Positions 8,192-16,994 of a stretch of 64,000 nucleotides of DNA are shown piece after piece. Below the pieces are notes generated by a model, which worked only from the letters and a program-made list of their open reading frames with translations, ran no database searches and was not told the DNA's origin. This stretch comes from Actinomyces johnsonii (GTDB lineage Bacteria > Actinomycetota > Actinomycetes > Actinomycetales > Actinomycetaceae): the NCBI RefSeq assembly GCF_006546835.1, contig NZ_VICB01000001.1, forward strand, positions 62,001 through 126,000, given 5' to 3'. Numbering within the stretch: position 1 is the first letter of the stretch; each line of letters begins with the position of its first letter. Made by a program: the position numbers and the translations under genes.

Positions 8192-9292
8192 TCAGGAGGG
8201 GTCATAGGGGGTCGTGACATCGAGGCTTCCGGCGATGATCTGGGCGCGCAGCTCCTCGATGCGCGCCTTGACCGGCGCAGGCACCTGGGAGTCGAAGTCG
8301 TGGAAGGGGGCGACGGCCACCCCCTTGTTCTTTAGGGTTCCGATGTAGGGCTCGGCGGAGTATCTGCCTTCGGAGGCGTTCTTGACGGTGTCGTAGACCG
8401 AGTTGCCGATCTCCTTTACCACGGAGGTCATGATGATGTTGCCGTCGCCGGTGGAGGTGTAGCCGTCGGAGTCGACCCAGATGACGGCGTTGGCCCCGCC
8501 CGCGTCGTTCTTCTGCTTGATGGCGGACAGCGTGCCCTGGCCGACGGGCCCAGCTACGGGCATGACGATGTCGGCGCCCTGGGAGACGAATTGCTCGGTG
8601 ATGGCCCTACCCTTGGCGGCGTCGGAGAAGTTGCCGACGAAGGATCCGCCCTTGCCGGTGGCGGTGTCCCAGCCCTTGACCTGGACGGCGGCACCGGTGT
8701 CCTCGTTGTACTTGGCCACACCCTTGGCGAAGCCGTCCATGAAGATCTGGACGGTGGGCAGGGGCTTGCCGCCGTAGGTGCCCACCACCCCGGTCCGGGA
8801 GGTACCGGCGGCGGCGTAGCCGGCCAGGTAGGCGGCCTCGGCCGTCTTGAACAAGAGGGGCTTGGCGTTGGGCAGGGTGGCGGGCTGTCCGTCAGCGCCG
8901 ATGAAGGAGGCGTCGATGAGGGCGAACTGGATGTCGGGGTTGGTCTTGGCCGACTCGGTCAGGTCGGCGGCGATGTTGAAGCCGACGCCGATGACGAGCT
9001 TGCAGTTCTGCTGGATGAGCGCGTAGATGTTGGTGGCGTAGTCGGCCGAGCTCTCCGACTGCACCGCGATGGTCTTGACTCCGAGCTCCTTGCCGGCCCG
9101 GTCCAGGCCCTTCTTGCCGGACTCGTTGAAGGAGTGGTCGTCGAAGCCGCCCTCGTCGGAGAGCATGCAGGCAGTGAAGTCCTTGGCGCCCTCGAGGTTG
9201 CGCGTGGGCCGCTGCGCCGGTGGCGTCCCGCAGGCGGCCAGGGCCAGAGCCAGGGCCGCACCGAGCGTCATCGCGGAGCAGGCCTTCTTCAT
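8192..9292 (-). CDS. BMP-family nucleoside-binding lipoprotein
   Basis: The 366-residue product has a lipoprotein signal (MKKACSAMTLGAALALALAAC) with lipobox Cys21, so it should be anchored outside the membrane. The mature part is a BMP/PnrA-like periplasmic-binding fold: the DEGGFDDHSFNESGKKGLDRAG segment is the classic nucleoside-binding motif with the stacking Phe and ligand Asp. A longer frame starts at 9403, but ATG 9292 begins the signal peptide and has AGGGAGG upstream, so it is chosen. It is the first gene of the operon that goes on to the ATPase, permeases, cdd and deoA. The likely ligand is a purine or pyrimidine nucleoside; the salvage genes suggest pyrimidines. Confidence 0.92.
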   Translation of the reverse strand: MKKACSAMTLGAALALALAACGTPPAQRPTRNLEGAKDFTACMLSDEGGFDDHSFNESGKKGLDRAGKELGVKTIAVQSESSADYATNIYALIQQNCKLVIGVGFNIAADLTESAKTNPDIQFALIDASFIGADGQPATLPNAKPLLFKTAEAAYLAGYAAAGTSRTGVVGTYGGKPLPTVQIFMDGFAKGVAKYNEDTGAAVQVKGWDTATGKGGSFVGNFSDAAKGRAITEQFVSQGADIVMPVAGPVGQGTLSAIKQKNDAGGANAVIWVDSDGYTSTGDGNIIMTSVVKEIGNSVYDTVKNASEGRYSAEPYIGTLKNKGVAVAPFHDFDSQVPAPVKARIEELRAQIIAGSLDVTTPYDPS

Positions 9293-9419
9293 GGAAACCT
9301 CCCTGGTTCTCGCGTGCGACGGTGGACACAACCGCATGTCCAGGATAGGTGAAAACCCCGCATTCTCACACCGTGCGATCCACCGGGATCGGCTCGCAAT
9401 CACCTAGGTTTCAGCGCAA

Positions 9420-9461
9420 GGGCCCGGCGCCGGAGGAGTCTCTTCTCCCGGCGCCGGGCCC
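9420..9461 (-). terminator. Strong hairpin between the guanylyltransferase and BMP genes
   Basis: A perfect 14-bp stem (GGGCCCGGCGCCGG with CCGGCGCCGGGCCC, 9420-9433 and 9448-9461) with a 14-base loop lies 38 bases beyond the stop at 9499 of the minus-strand guanylyltransferase gene. No T-run follows, which is common in high-GC Actinobacteria. It should separate that gene from the nucleoside operon promoter. Confidence 0.65.
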
Positions 9462-9498
9462 CTCAGTGGCCTCAGGGCGCCAAGACCTGCTGGAACCG

Positions 9499-10713
9499 CT
9501 AGAGCAGGTCTTGGCGTCCAGCGGCTCGCAGGGCGTCCACGACTCCCTTGACGTCCTGGGCGCGCTCGGGCGTGGTGACCAGGAGAGCGTCGGGGGTATC
9601 CACGACCACGGCGCCCGGCACACCCAGCAGCACCACTGTGCGTGTGGACGTGGAGGCAATGAGAGCGCCATCGGAGCCGATCGCCTGGACCTCGGCCCCG
9701 GGGGCCTCAGCTGCTGAGTCGTCGACGCCGTCGAGCACGCAGGCACCGGCCGCAGGCCCCTGGTCTCGTGGGGCGACGAGTTCGGTCAGGGCGTCGAAGC
9801 CGCCGACGTCGTTCCACCCCATGGAGACCGGCACAGTGGCCACTCCTCCGGCGGCGGCCACCGGCTCGGCGATGGCGTGGTCGATGGCGATCTTCTCCAG
9901 GTCCGGCCAGCGCTCGGCCAGGATCTCCTCGCGCCCGGGGGTATCCCAGGCCGCGGCGATGGCCTCGATGCCGGCCGCCAACTGCGGCCTGAGGTCGGCC
10001 AGGTGGTCCAGGAGCACGCCCGCACGGACCACGAACATGCCGGCGTTCCAGCGGTAGTCGCCGGTGGCCAGGTAGGCGGCGGCGGTGTCGGCGTCGGGCT
10101 TCTCGGTGAAGCCCAGGACCTGGCGTCCGTCGGGAGCGCCGGGCACATCAGTGGGGTCGCCGGTGTGGATGTAGCCGAAGGCGGTCGAGGGCCCGGTGGC
10201 CTCGATCCCGATGGTGACCACCCAGCCCTGCTCGGCCAGCATGGCGGCCTGGCGCACGGCATCGGCGAAGGCGGCCCGGTCGGCCACCGTATGGTCGGCG
10301 GCGAAGGAGCCGACGACGGCGTCGAGCCCATGGCGGTGGGCGATGACGGCGGCAGCCAGACCGATGGCCGCCATGGAGTCGCGCGGAGAGGGTTCGGCCA
10401 GGAGATTCTCGCGCGGGATGCTCGGGAGCTGGTCGGCCACGGCGGCGATATGTGCGACGCCGGTGACGACCGTCGTCGTCGCGGCCAGCGGTGCCAGGCG
10501 CTCGACGGTGTCCTCAAGGAGGCTGTGGCCGGCCCCGGTGAGGTCGAGGAGGAACTTGGGGCGGTGACGGCGGCTGAGCGGCCACAGCCGGGTACCCGCG
10601 CCTCCGGCGGGGATGATGGCGTGGATGGCCGGGGCCGGGCCGGCGGTGGGACCGGAGGCCTCGGACCGCGCGGCGTGATCGGGCTTGCCAGGGTTACCAG
10701 AAGTGTCAGTCAC
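9499..10713 (-). CDS. manC: Mannose-1-phosphate guanylyltransferase
   Basis: It makes GDP-mannose from mannose-1-phosphate and GTP for mannosylated glycans or lipoglycans. The 404-residue protein has the nucleotidyltransferase signature AIIPAGGAGTRLWPLSR followed by RPKFLLDL (pyrophosphorylase Lys), then GFTEKPD and WNAGMFV, all expected positions in ManC/RfbM-type enzymes. About 25 residues precede the catalytic domain. There is no fused phosphomannose isomerase domain, so it is the short monofunctional form. It stands alone on the minus strand, with a hairpin after it and no sugar-nucleotide gene beside it. The symbol follows function and is not unique in this family (manB and rfbM are also used). 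Confidence 0.9.
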   Translation of the reverse strand: MTDTSGNPGKPDHAARSEASGPTAGPAPAIHAIIPAGGAGTRLWPLSRRHRPKFLLDLTGAGHSLLEDTVERLAPLAATTTVVTGVAHIAAVADQLPSIPRENLLAEPSPRDSMAAIGLAAAVIAHRHGLDAVVGSFAADHTVADRAAFADAVRQAAMLAEQGWVVTIGIEATGPSTAFGYIHTGDPTDVPGAPDGRQVLGFTEKPDADTAAAYLATGDYRWNAGMFVVRAGVLLDHLADLRPQLAAGIEAIAAAWDTPGREEILAERWPDLEKIAIDHAIAEPVAAAGGVATVPVSMGWNDVGGFDALTELVAPRDQGPAAGACVLDGVDDSAAEAPGAEVQAIGSDGALIASTSTRTVVLLGVPGAVVVDTPDALLVTTPERAQDVKGVVDALRAAGRQDLL

Positions 10714-10758
10714 CGCAACAGGCTAGCGCTCCTGCCGGCGCCTGCTCGTCAGATCGGG

Positions 10759-10779
10759 CCCGAGCCCGCCCTCCTCGGG
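10759..10779 (-). terminator. Weak hairpin after the BrkB gene
   Basis: CCCGAG and CTCGGG (10759-10764 and 10774-10779) pair across a 9-base loop just past the stop of the BrkB/YihY gene at 10781 and before the guanylyltransferase start at 10713. The stem is short and lacks a T-run, so termination is only possible. Confidence 0.3.
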
Positions 10780-10780
10780 T

Positions 10781-11803
10781 TCAGGAGACCGGCACCGGGG
10801 GGACGTAATCGGGATGCGCCGTCGGGTCGGCCTCGAGGCTGCCGGTAATGGACTGGCGGGGCCAGGCCAGGGTCTCAGGCACGGAGAGGGTGACGTAGTT
10901 GGGGCGCTCGCGGGCGTGGACCTCGTCGGGATGGCCGACGTCCCGGGGCAGGGGCGGGTTGGCCATCCAGGCGGCCATGAGCAGCACGATGCGGCTGGTC
11001 AGGTGCAGCCACAGGACTAGCACGGCGATAGCGGCGAAGGAGGCCAGGAGAGGGTTGCGCGACACCGAACCGACCGCGCCAGTCCCCACCTGGCGCAGCA
11101 CGCCGAGCGCGAAGGCGCCCAGCATGCAGCCCAGTGCCAGATCGCGTCGGGGAGGGCGGACACCGCAGATGGTGATGAGGAGCGCCAGGATGCCGGTGTC
11201 GATGAGGAAGGAGATGAGGAGCGTCGCCAGCCACGCCCCGGTGCCGGTCAGCGACTCCGGCAGGCCCAGGGCTCGACCGACGTTGCCCGACAGCGTCGTT
11301 GTGACCACCGAGGCGACGGCGGTCACGAGCACCCCGGCCACCATGACGAGGAACCCGGTGATGTTCGCCAGTTGCCCGACCACCGGCCTCATCACGGGGT
11401 TGACCAGTCCGAACATGGCGCGCAGCGCGATCTTGAGAGTACCCATGAGGCTGATGACCGAGTAGATGAGCGCCCCTGCCGCCACCACCGATCCCAGATT
11501 GAAGGCCGAGCTGACAGACAGCTGGCTCACGGACACCAGCCCTTGGCCGTTGCCGGTGTCGATGACGCCGGGCAGCAGGGAGTTGATCGAGTCGACGACG
11601 GCCGCTCGGAAGGTGGGGCGGTTACCGAGCATCGCCATGAGCAGATTCATACCGATGACGAGCACCGCGAAGATCGAGAACATACCGGTGTAGGCGATCC
11701 CGCCAGCCATGAGCGCACCGCGCGCCGTGCCGTAGCGGGTCAGGGCACGACCGATCCGGGTGCGCCGCGCGGCCGCCAACAGGGCCCTGGCACGCCCGAT
11801 CAC
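10781..11803 (-). CDS. YihY/virulence factor BrkB family membrane protein
   Basis: A 340-residue integral membrane protein of the BrkB/YihY family, with about six hydrophobic helices (for example GGIAYTGMFSIFAVLVIGMN and LVSFLIDTGILALLITICG). The first third carries the ...RYGTARGALMAGGIAYTGMFS segment typical of the family, and the C-terminal tail is hydrophilic and Pro-rich. Its ATG overlaps the stop of the RNA ligase-like gene by 4 bases (11800-11803), so the pair is coupled. The molecular role of the family is not established; older ribonuclease BN annotations are erroneous. A transport or envelope role is an inference. Confidence 0.85.
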   Translation of the reverse strand: MIGRARALLAAARRTRIGRALTRYGTARGALMAGGIAYTGMFSIFAVLVIGMNLLMAMLGNRPTFRAAVVDSINSLLPGVIDTGNGQGLVSVSQLSVSSAFNLGSVVAAGALIYSVISLMGTLKIALRAMFGLVNPVMRPVVGQLANITGFLVMVAGVLVTAVASVVTTTLSGNVGRALGLPESLTGTGAWLATLLISFLIDTGILALLITICGVRPPRRDLALGCMLGAFALGVLRQVGTGAVGSVSRNPLLASFAAIAVLVLWLHLTSRIVLLMAAWMANPPLPRDVGHPDEVHARERPNYVTLSVPETLAWPRQSITGSLEADPTAHPDYVPPVPVS

Positions 11804-12468
11804 ACCGAAACCACGGGAGTCGTCTCGGGCGCCGAGGCAGCGGGCACGCCAGTGACCTCGCCGACTTCAGCCGTCTCAGCGACAGACACGAGAGAGCCCC
11901 CGAAGGCAAAGGCGGCGGCCACTTCCCAGGCCCCCTCGACGTCGGTCCGGCCGGGTTGGAGGGACCGCTCAAGGTGGCGGTAGAGGTGAAGCTTGGTGAC
12001 GGTGAAGTCCATGACCAGCTCCGCCCCCTCCCTGGCAGCCAAGTCGAGGTCCTCATCGGCGACCTCGTGGGCCAGGGTCACGTGCGGGTGGAAGGGAAAG
12101 CTCAGCGAACGCGCCAGGGGGCCGCGGCGGTCACGGACCCGCATCTGGAGGCGGTCGCATTCCTGGGCGCCGCTGCGCAGGCCGAGGTAGACCACGGGGC
12201 TGACGGGGCGGAAGGTGCCGACCTGGTCAAGGCGCACATCGAAGGGCTGCGTCCCGGCGGCCACGTTGCGCAGGTGCCGCATGACCTCATCGAGCGAGTC
12301 AACGTCCACGGCCGTCGGTGGCAGCAGGGTGATGTGGGGCGGGACGACGTCGGCCATCGGGTCTCCCGCGGCCTCCCGCACCGCCCGCACCTGGGCGGCG
12401 TAGTGGGAGGGCAGAGCAATGGCCACACCGATGACGCACTGGTGCGCGTCTGGTGCGGGGATCTGCAT
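11800..12468 (-). CDS. 2'-5' RNA ligase / cyclic phosphodiesterase-like protein (2H family)
   Basis: The 222-residue protein has the two His-x-Thr motifs that define the 2H phosphoesterase fold: PPHITLLPP (about residue 44) and FHPHVTLAHE (about residue 128). Members act on 2'-5' linkages or cyclic phosphates in RNA or nucleotides, but the physiological substrate here is unknown. The Ala/Val/Pro-rich C-terminal 40 residues lie outside the fold. ATG 12468 is preceded by a modest GGAG (AGGAGCC). The gene is first of a two-gene unit with the BrkB protein, overlapping it by 4 bases. Confidence 0.8.
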   Translation of the reverse strand: MQIPAPDAHQCVIGVAIALPSHYAAQVRAVREAAGDPMADVVPPHITLLPPTAVDVDSLDEVMRHLRNVAAGTQPFDVRLDQVGTFRPVSPVVYLGLRSGAQECDRLQMRVRDRRGPLARSLSFPFHPHVTLAHEVADEDLDLAAREGAELVMDFTVTKLHLYRHLERSLQPGRTDVEGAWEVAAAFAFGGSLVSVAETAEVGEVTGVPAASAPETTPVVSV

Positions 12469-12734
12469 GGCTCCTGAGCTCCTGCGGGACGGTTGACTGA
12501 TAGGCGATCCTCATCGGGACGAGCGGACGCCCGAGGGTTACCTGGACACACTACCGCGCCGCACCGCCCACGTCCCAGCCGGGGGCGCCGCGCGAGCGGG
12601 GATAAGTCTGCCATGACCGACCGAATGGACGAAACGTGAACTACCACCACCCCTTCTGCGCGACTCTGCGCGACTCTGTGCGGGAACGTGCGGACATGGG
12701 TGTTTTCGACGACGAGGTCTGGCAGACTGGCCCC

Positions 12735-13586
12735 ATGCAGCCCGGCCCCACAGCTTCCTCCGCCGTCGGTTCCTCCCGACCGGCCCCGATGCTCGCCCGC
12801 CAGCGCCAGGAGCACATTCTGGAGCGGGTGGCGGCCACTGGGGGCGTTCGCGTGGCCGATATCGTCGAGGAGCTGGGAATCTCGGAGATGACCGTGCGCC
12901 GCGACATCACCGAGCTCGTCACCCAGGGGCTGGTCGAGCGCGTCCACGGCGGTGCGGTGGCGGCCGGCCCCACCACCCTCGAGCCGCGCTTCACCGCCAA
13001 GTCCACCCTCCATCCGGACGCCAAGCGCCGCATCGGTCAGGCCGCGGCCGCCATGGTGCGCCCCGGGGACTCCTTGGCGCTGTCGGCCGGAACCACCACC
13101 CTGGCGCTCGCCCACGCCCTGACCGAGCTGGAGCACTTCCCCACCCTGACGGTCATCACGAACTCGCTGCCCGCCGCGCAGGTGCTCTTCGACGCCGCCG
13201 ACGCCGCCCGTGCTGAGAACCGTGACGCCCCCACGGTGGTGATCACCGGGGGTGAGCGCACGCCGTCGAACGCTCTGGTGGGGCTGGTGGCCGTCGACGC
13301 GCTGCGCACGATGCGCGTCGAGTGGGTCTTCCTGGGCGCCCATGGCTTCACCCCCGAAGCCGGGCTCATGACCCCCAACCTGTTGGAGGCCTCCGCCAAC
13401 CAGGCGCTTGTCGCCGCCGGGCGCACGGTGGTGGCCACACTGGACTCCTCCAAGTGGGGGGTCCTGGGGCTGCGGTCCTTCTGCGCCACCCGGGACATCG
13501 GTGTCCTGGTGACCGATGCTGAGCCCGACGCCGACACCGTGGCGGCCCTCCGGGAGGTCGGCACTCGGCTGACGATCGCCGCCTAA
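12735..13586 (+). CDS. DeoR/GlpR-family transcriptional regulator, probably of galactose use
   Basis: The product has a DeoR-type winged helix (RQRQEHILERVAATGGVRVADIVEELGISEMTVRRDI; the recognition helix is SEMTVRRDI). The DeoRC sugar-phosphate sensor domain follows, with LALSAGTTTLALAHAL and the ITNSLPAAQVL and TGGERTPSNALVG segments. The effector is therefore probably a phosphorylated sugar. The start is uncertain: the frame opens at GTG 12636, with ATGs at 12696, 12735 and 12789 and no strong ribosome site. ATG 12735 (283 aa) is a compromise, and 12789 begins directly at the HTH domain. It lies 73 bases before galK on the same strand, so galK control is the simplest guess. Confidence 0.85.
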   Translation: MQPGPTASSAVGSSRPAPMLARQRQEHILERVAATGGVRVADIVEELGISEMTVRRDITELVTQGLVERVHGGAVAAGPTTLEPRFTAKSTLHPDAKRRIGQAAAAMVRPGDSLALSAGTTTLALAHALTELEHFPTLTVITNSLPAAQVLFDAADAARAENRDAPTVVITGGERTPSNALVGLVAVDALRTMRVEWVFLGAHGFTPEAGLMTPNLLEASANQALVAAGRTVVATLDSSKWGVLGLRSFCATRDIGVLVTDAEPDADTVAALREVGTRLTIAA

Positions 13587-13659
13587 CCCGCCCCCGCCCC
13601 TCGACAGTCCTCCATCCGCCAACCCGACATATCAGAACAACCAGCAACAGGAGACCACG

Positions 13660-14949
13660 ATGACCAACGATGTTCCCGTCTTCGCCCCCGCCATGAGCCC
13701 TCAGGAGGGCGCCCGGGCGGCAACCGCCCTGTTCCGCGAGGTCTTCGAGGCCGAGCCCGACGGCGTGTGGTACGCCCCCGGACGCGTCAACATCATCGGC
13801 GAGCACACCGATTACAACGGCGGCCTGGCCCTGCCCATCGCCCTGCCCCACCGGGCGCACCTGGCGCTGCGGCGCCGCGACGACCGGATCGTGCGCCTGG
13901 TCTCCCCCCAGACCCGGGAGAAGGTCGATGTCATGGACCTCGACACGATCGGCCCCAAGGGGACCCCCGGCGAGGTGGCGCATTGGGCGGCCTACATCGC
14001 CGGCGTCGCCTGGGCACTGGAGCGCGACGGGTTCGAAAACCTGCCCGGTTTCGACGCCGCTCTGGTCTCCTGCGTACCCCTGGGTGGCGGGTTGTCCTCC
14101 TCCGCGGCCCTGGAGTGCTCGGCGGCCGTCGCCATCGACGAGGTCGCCGGCCTGGGACTGGCGGGCACGCCCGAGGAGCCTAATGACGCTGGACGGGCCC
14201 GACTGGTGACCAACTGCGTGCGCACGGAGAACGAGATGGCCGGGGCCCCCACCGGGGGCATGGACCAGTCGGCCTCTCTGCGCTGTCGCGAGGGCCACGC
14301 CCTGGAGCTGGACTGCCGCGACGGGTCGGTGGCTCACGTCCCCTTCGACCTGGCCGCCGAGGGCCTGGCGCTGCTGGTGATCGATACCAAGGCCAAGCAC
14401 TCCCTGGACGATGGCCAGTACGGCGCCAGGCGGGCCGCCTGTGAGCGAGCCGCCCAGATCCTGGGCGTCGAGCTCCTGGCGGATATCTCAGCCGAGGAGC
14501 TGCCTGACGCCCTGGAGCGCCTGGCCGCCAGCGCCACCGGTCAGGGAACCGCGGACGCTGAGGAGCTGGTCAAGCGCACCCGGCACGTCGTCACCGAGAT
14601 CGACCGCACCCGCAAGCTGGTGGAGCTCCTCCAGGACGGGCGTCCCCTGCGCGGTGAGAAGCTCGCTGCGGCGGGCGAGCTCATGGACGCCTCCCACGAG
14701 TCGCTGCGAGTGGACTACGAGTGCACCTGCCCCGAGCTGGATATGGCCGTGGAGGCGGCCCGCGCCGCCGGAGCCCATGGGGCGCGCATGACCGGCGGCG
14801 GCTTCGGAGGCTCGGCGATCGCCCTGGTGGATGGTGACGCCGTTCATGACGTGGCCGCTGCCGTGGCAGGGGCCTACGAGCGCGAGGGTTTCAATCCGCC
14901 GGCGTTCCTGGACGCGGTTCCCGCCGCCCCTGCCGGCCGGCTCGTCTGA
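13660..14949 (+). CDS. galK: Galactokinase
   Basis: It phosphorylates alpha-D-galactose at C1 in the Leloir pathway. The 429-residue GHMP kinase shows all three motifs: the galactokinase signature APGRVNIIGEHTDYNGG near residue 44, the ATP-binding GGGLSSSAAL near residue 145, and TGGGFGGSAI near residue 380. AGGAG precedes the ATG by 6 bases. It follows the DeoR regulator and ends in a strong terminator. No galT or galE is next to it, so the rest of the pathway must be elsewhere. Confidence 0.96.
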   Translation: MTNDVPVFAPAMSPQEGARAATALFREVFEAEPDGVWYAPGRVNIIGEHTDYNGGLALPIALPHRAHLALRRRDDRIVRLVSPQTREKVDVMDLDTIGPKGTPGEVAHWAAYIAGVAWALERDGFENLPGFDAALVSCVPLGGGLSSSAALECSAAVAIDEVAGLGLAGTPEEPNDAGRARLVTNCVRTENEMAGAPTGGMDQSASLRCREGHALELDCRDGSVAHVPFDLAAEGLALLVIDTKAKHSLDDGQYGARRAACERAAQILGVELLADISAEELPDALERLAASATGQGTADAEELVKRTRHVVTEIDRTRKLVELLQDGRPLRGEKLAAAGELMDASHESLRVDYECTCPELDMAVEAARAAGAHGARMTGGGFGGSAIALVDGDAVHDVAAAVAGAYEREGFNPPAFLDAVPAAPAGRLV

Positions 14950-14980
14950 TCCGAGCGGTACCGCCGGCTCGCTTGCGCAC

Positions 14981-15008
14981 CTGACGGTACTCGGCTGACG
15001 GTACTCAG
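14981..15008. repeat. Two tandem 14-bp units after galK
   Basis: CTGACGGTACTCGG (14981-14994) is repeated directly as CTGACGGTACTCAG (14995-15008), one mismatch, immediately before the galK terminator hairpin. No function is apparent. Confidence 0.6.
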
Positions 15009-15038
15009 CCCTCTCCAACCTCGGTTGGAGAGGGTTTT
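15009..15038 (+). terminator. Rho-independent terminator of galK
   Basis: CCCTCTCCAA (15009-15018) pairs perfectly with TTGGAGAGGG (15025-15034) over a 6-base loop and is followed by TTTT. It ends the regulator-galK unit before the export operon that begins at 15154. Confidence 0.88.
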
Positions 15039-15153
15039 CAGCGATCATCCTGAGGGATGAGGTTGGGTGAAGCGCCCTTGACGTAGCCTCTGAACGTATT
15101 AACCCGGAACCCGGGCCCCGGGTTCCGATTCCATTGCCGTTATGGAGGACGCC

Positions 15154-16209
15154 GTGAAGCGCTTCGTCTGGCCCGCGATCAAAACCCTCATCGCGGTGAT
15201 CGCCGCCGTCGCCCTGGTGAAGATCGCCTTTTTCCCCTCGCAGAACAACAGCGCAACCGCTGATATCTCCCCCGGCTACGCCGCCAACGTCAAGACCGTC
15301 GCCGTCACCACCGGCAACATCTCCAACACGGTCGAGGTCAAGGGCCGCATCGTCCAGGACGCCACGGTCGAAGTCCAGGCCGACCTGGCCGGCGTGGTGG
15401 ACTCCGTCGCCGTGGAGAAGGACGCTCAGGTCAATGCCGGGGAGCCGCTGCTCTACATCAAGCACTCCGAGCCCCAGAGCCCGGTGACCAAAACCGATGA
15501 GGAGGGCAACGTCACCCAGACGCCGGTCGCCGACAAGGTCACCTGGTCCACGATCTACGCGCCCGTCAGCGGCACCGTCACCCCCAAGGTCATCAGGCAG
15601 CAGGAGACCGGCGTCGGCGTGGTTGTCGCTACGATCGCGCCCTCGACCTACTCGGCCACCGGTACCGTCAGCGCCGCCCAGCAGTACCGACTCACCAACG
15701 CCCCCACCGCCGCGACCCTGACGCTGGAGGGCGGCCCGGCCCCCTTCCAGTGCAACAACTTGAAGGTCGGAACCAAATCCGCCACCTCCACGACCACCGG
15801 CGAGAACGGCTCGAAGACGACCACCTCCGGGGACGGCACCAGCGTGGAGATGCGCTGCTCGGTGCCCGGTGACCAGAAGGTCTTCGCTGGTATGGCGGCC
15901 ACTATGAGCGTCGATGCCGGTAGTGCCTCCGATGCCCTCCTGGTGCCGGTCACCGCCGTGGAGGGCAAGGTCGGCTCGGGCTTTGTCTGGCTGGTCCCCG
16001 AGTCGGGCGACGCCTCTAAAGCGGTTAAGACCGCGGTGACCCTGGGAATCACGGACGGCACGAATATCCAGGTGACCGCCGGGCTCAAGGCGGACCAGAA
16101 GATTCTTCAGTTCGTGCCCAACAAGGACACGCAGCGCACCGGTACACCGGACACGTGCGAACAGGACAAGTCCGCCTGCTACGACTCCAACGGCAAGGAA
16201 ATCCTGTGA
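15154..16209 (+). CDS. MacA-like membrane fusion / adaptor protein
   Basis: A 351-residue protein with one N-terminal membrane anchor (residues about 5-22, VWPAIKTLIAVIAAVALVKIAF). A biotinyl-lipoyl-like/beta-barrel adaptor region follows (GRIVQDATVEVQADLAGVVDSVAVEKDAQVNAGEPL), with a long insertion and a C-terminal domain (VTAVEGKVGSGFVWLV). This is the plan of HlyD/MacA-type partners of MacB exporters, which Gram-positive bacteria use without an outer-membrane channel. ATG 15142 is possible, but GTG 15154 has GGAGG six bases upstream, which lies inside the longer frame, so GTG is preferred. The stop overlaps the ATPase start (GTGA). Confidence 0.82.
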   Translation: MKRFVWPAIKTLIAVIAAVALVKIAFFPSQNNSATADISPGYAANVKTVAVTTGNISNTVEVKGRIVQDATVEVQADLAGVVDSVAVEKDAQVNAGEPLLYIKHSEPQSPVTKTDEEGNVTQTPVADKVTWSTIYAPVSGTVTPKVIRQQETGVGVVVATIAPSTYSATGTVSAAQQYRLTNAPTAATLTLEGGPAPFQCNNLKVGTKSATSTTTGENGSKTTTSGDGTSVEMRCSVPGDQKVFAGMAATMSVDAGSASDALLVPVTAVEGKVGSGFVWLVPESGDASKAVKTAVTLGITDGTNIQVTAGLKADQKILQFVPNKDTQRTGTPDTCEQDKSACYDSNGKEIL

Positions 16210-16994
16210 GTGGGCTGCTGGAGCTGCAGGGCATCACCCGCACCTTCGCCGTTCCCGACTCCGCGCCGCTGGAGATCCTCACCGGCGTCAACCTGAGCGT
16301 CTCGCCCGGCGAGCACGTGGCCATCGTGGGGCGATCGGGAACCGGGAAGTCCACGCTGCTCAACATCCTGGGGCTCATCGACAAGCCGACGTCGGGCTCC
16401 TACACGCTGTCCGGCACCGACGCCTCTCGGCTCAGCGAGAGCCGCCGAGCCCATCTGCGGGGGAGGACCTTCGGTTTCGTCTTCCAGTCCTTCAACCTCA
16501 TCCCGGGACTGAGCACCACCGAGAACGTGGCTGCCCCGCTCCTGTACGACGCGGGCAAGGCTTTCTGGACCCGCAGCGCGCGGGCCGCAGAGCTGCTGGA
16601 GGCCGTGGGCCTGGGGGACAAGGTGGGATCACCCATCGTGCGCCTCTCGGGCGGTGAGCAGCAGCGGGTGGCCATCGCCCGGGCCCTGTCCCGCCGTCCC
16701 AGCGTCATCCTGGCCGATGAGCCCACCGGCGCCCTCGATGTCGACACCGGCAACTCGGTGATGACGCTCTTGGAGCGCCAGTGCGCCGAGAACGGCGCTG
16801 CCCTCATCATCATCACCCACGACCTGGCCGTGGCCGGCCGCGCCCACACCCAGTACCGGCTCGATCACGGCGTCCTCACCCCGATCTCCGTCACGCGCCG
16901 GCAGGTCGGCAGCCTGGAGGAGTTCGGCGAGGTCGCCGTCCCTCCGGTATCCCCCTACCCGACCGCCCCCACTAGCCTTGAAGGAGCCTCATGA
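16206..16994 (+). CDS. MacB-type ABC exporter ATPase subunit
   Basis: A 262-residue ABC ATPase of the LolD/MacB/FtsE group. Walker A is GRSGTGKST (about residues 42-50), the Q-loop is FVFQSFN, the signature is LSGGEQQRVAIARAL and Walker B is VILADEPTGALD, followed by the H-loop ITHD. GTG 16206 is chosen because it overlaps the upstream stop by 4 bases and is preceded by AAGGAAA; the longer frame from 16155 would lie inside the adaptor gene. The C-terminal 40 residues are Pro/Val-rich beyond the ABC fold. It pairs with the permease that starts 4 bases before its end. Confidence 0.92.
   Translation: MSGLLELQGITRTFAVPDSAPLEILTGVNLSVSPGEHVAIVGRSGTGKSTLLNILGLIDKPTSGSYTLSGTDASRLSESRRAHLRGRTFGFVFQSFNLIPGLSTTENVAAPLLYDAGKAFWTRSARAAELLEAVGLGDKVGSPIVRLSGGEQQRVAIARALSRRPSVILADEPTGALDVDTGNSVMTLLERQCAENGAALIIITHDLAVAGRAHTQYRLDHGVLTPISVTRRQVGSLEEFGEVAVPPVSPYPTAPTSLEGAS

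Noticed and set aside
6812-8335. A 507-codon plus-strand frame opposite the nucleoside transporter ATPase
   Set aside because: Asp/Gly/Val-rich antisense product; both ABC domains are read on the minus strand.
12102-13622. A 506-codon minus-strand frame spanning the RNA ligase gene and the DeoR gene
   Set aside because: It overlaps two well-supported genes in other frames and has no recognisable domain.
13366-14400. A 344-codon minus-strand frame opposite galK
   Set aside because: Shadow of galactokinase, whose three GHMP motifs are intact on the plus strand.
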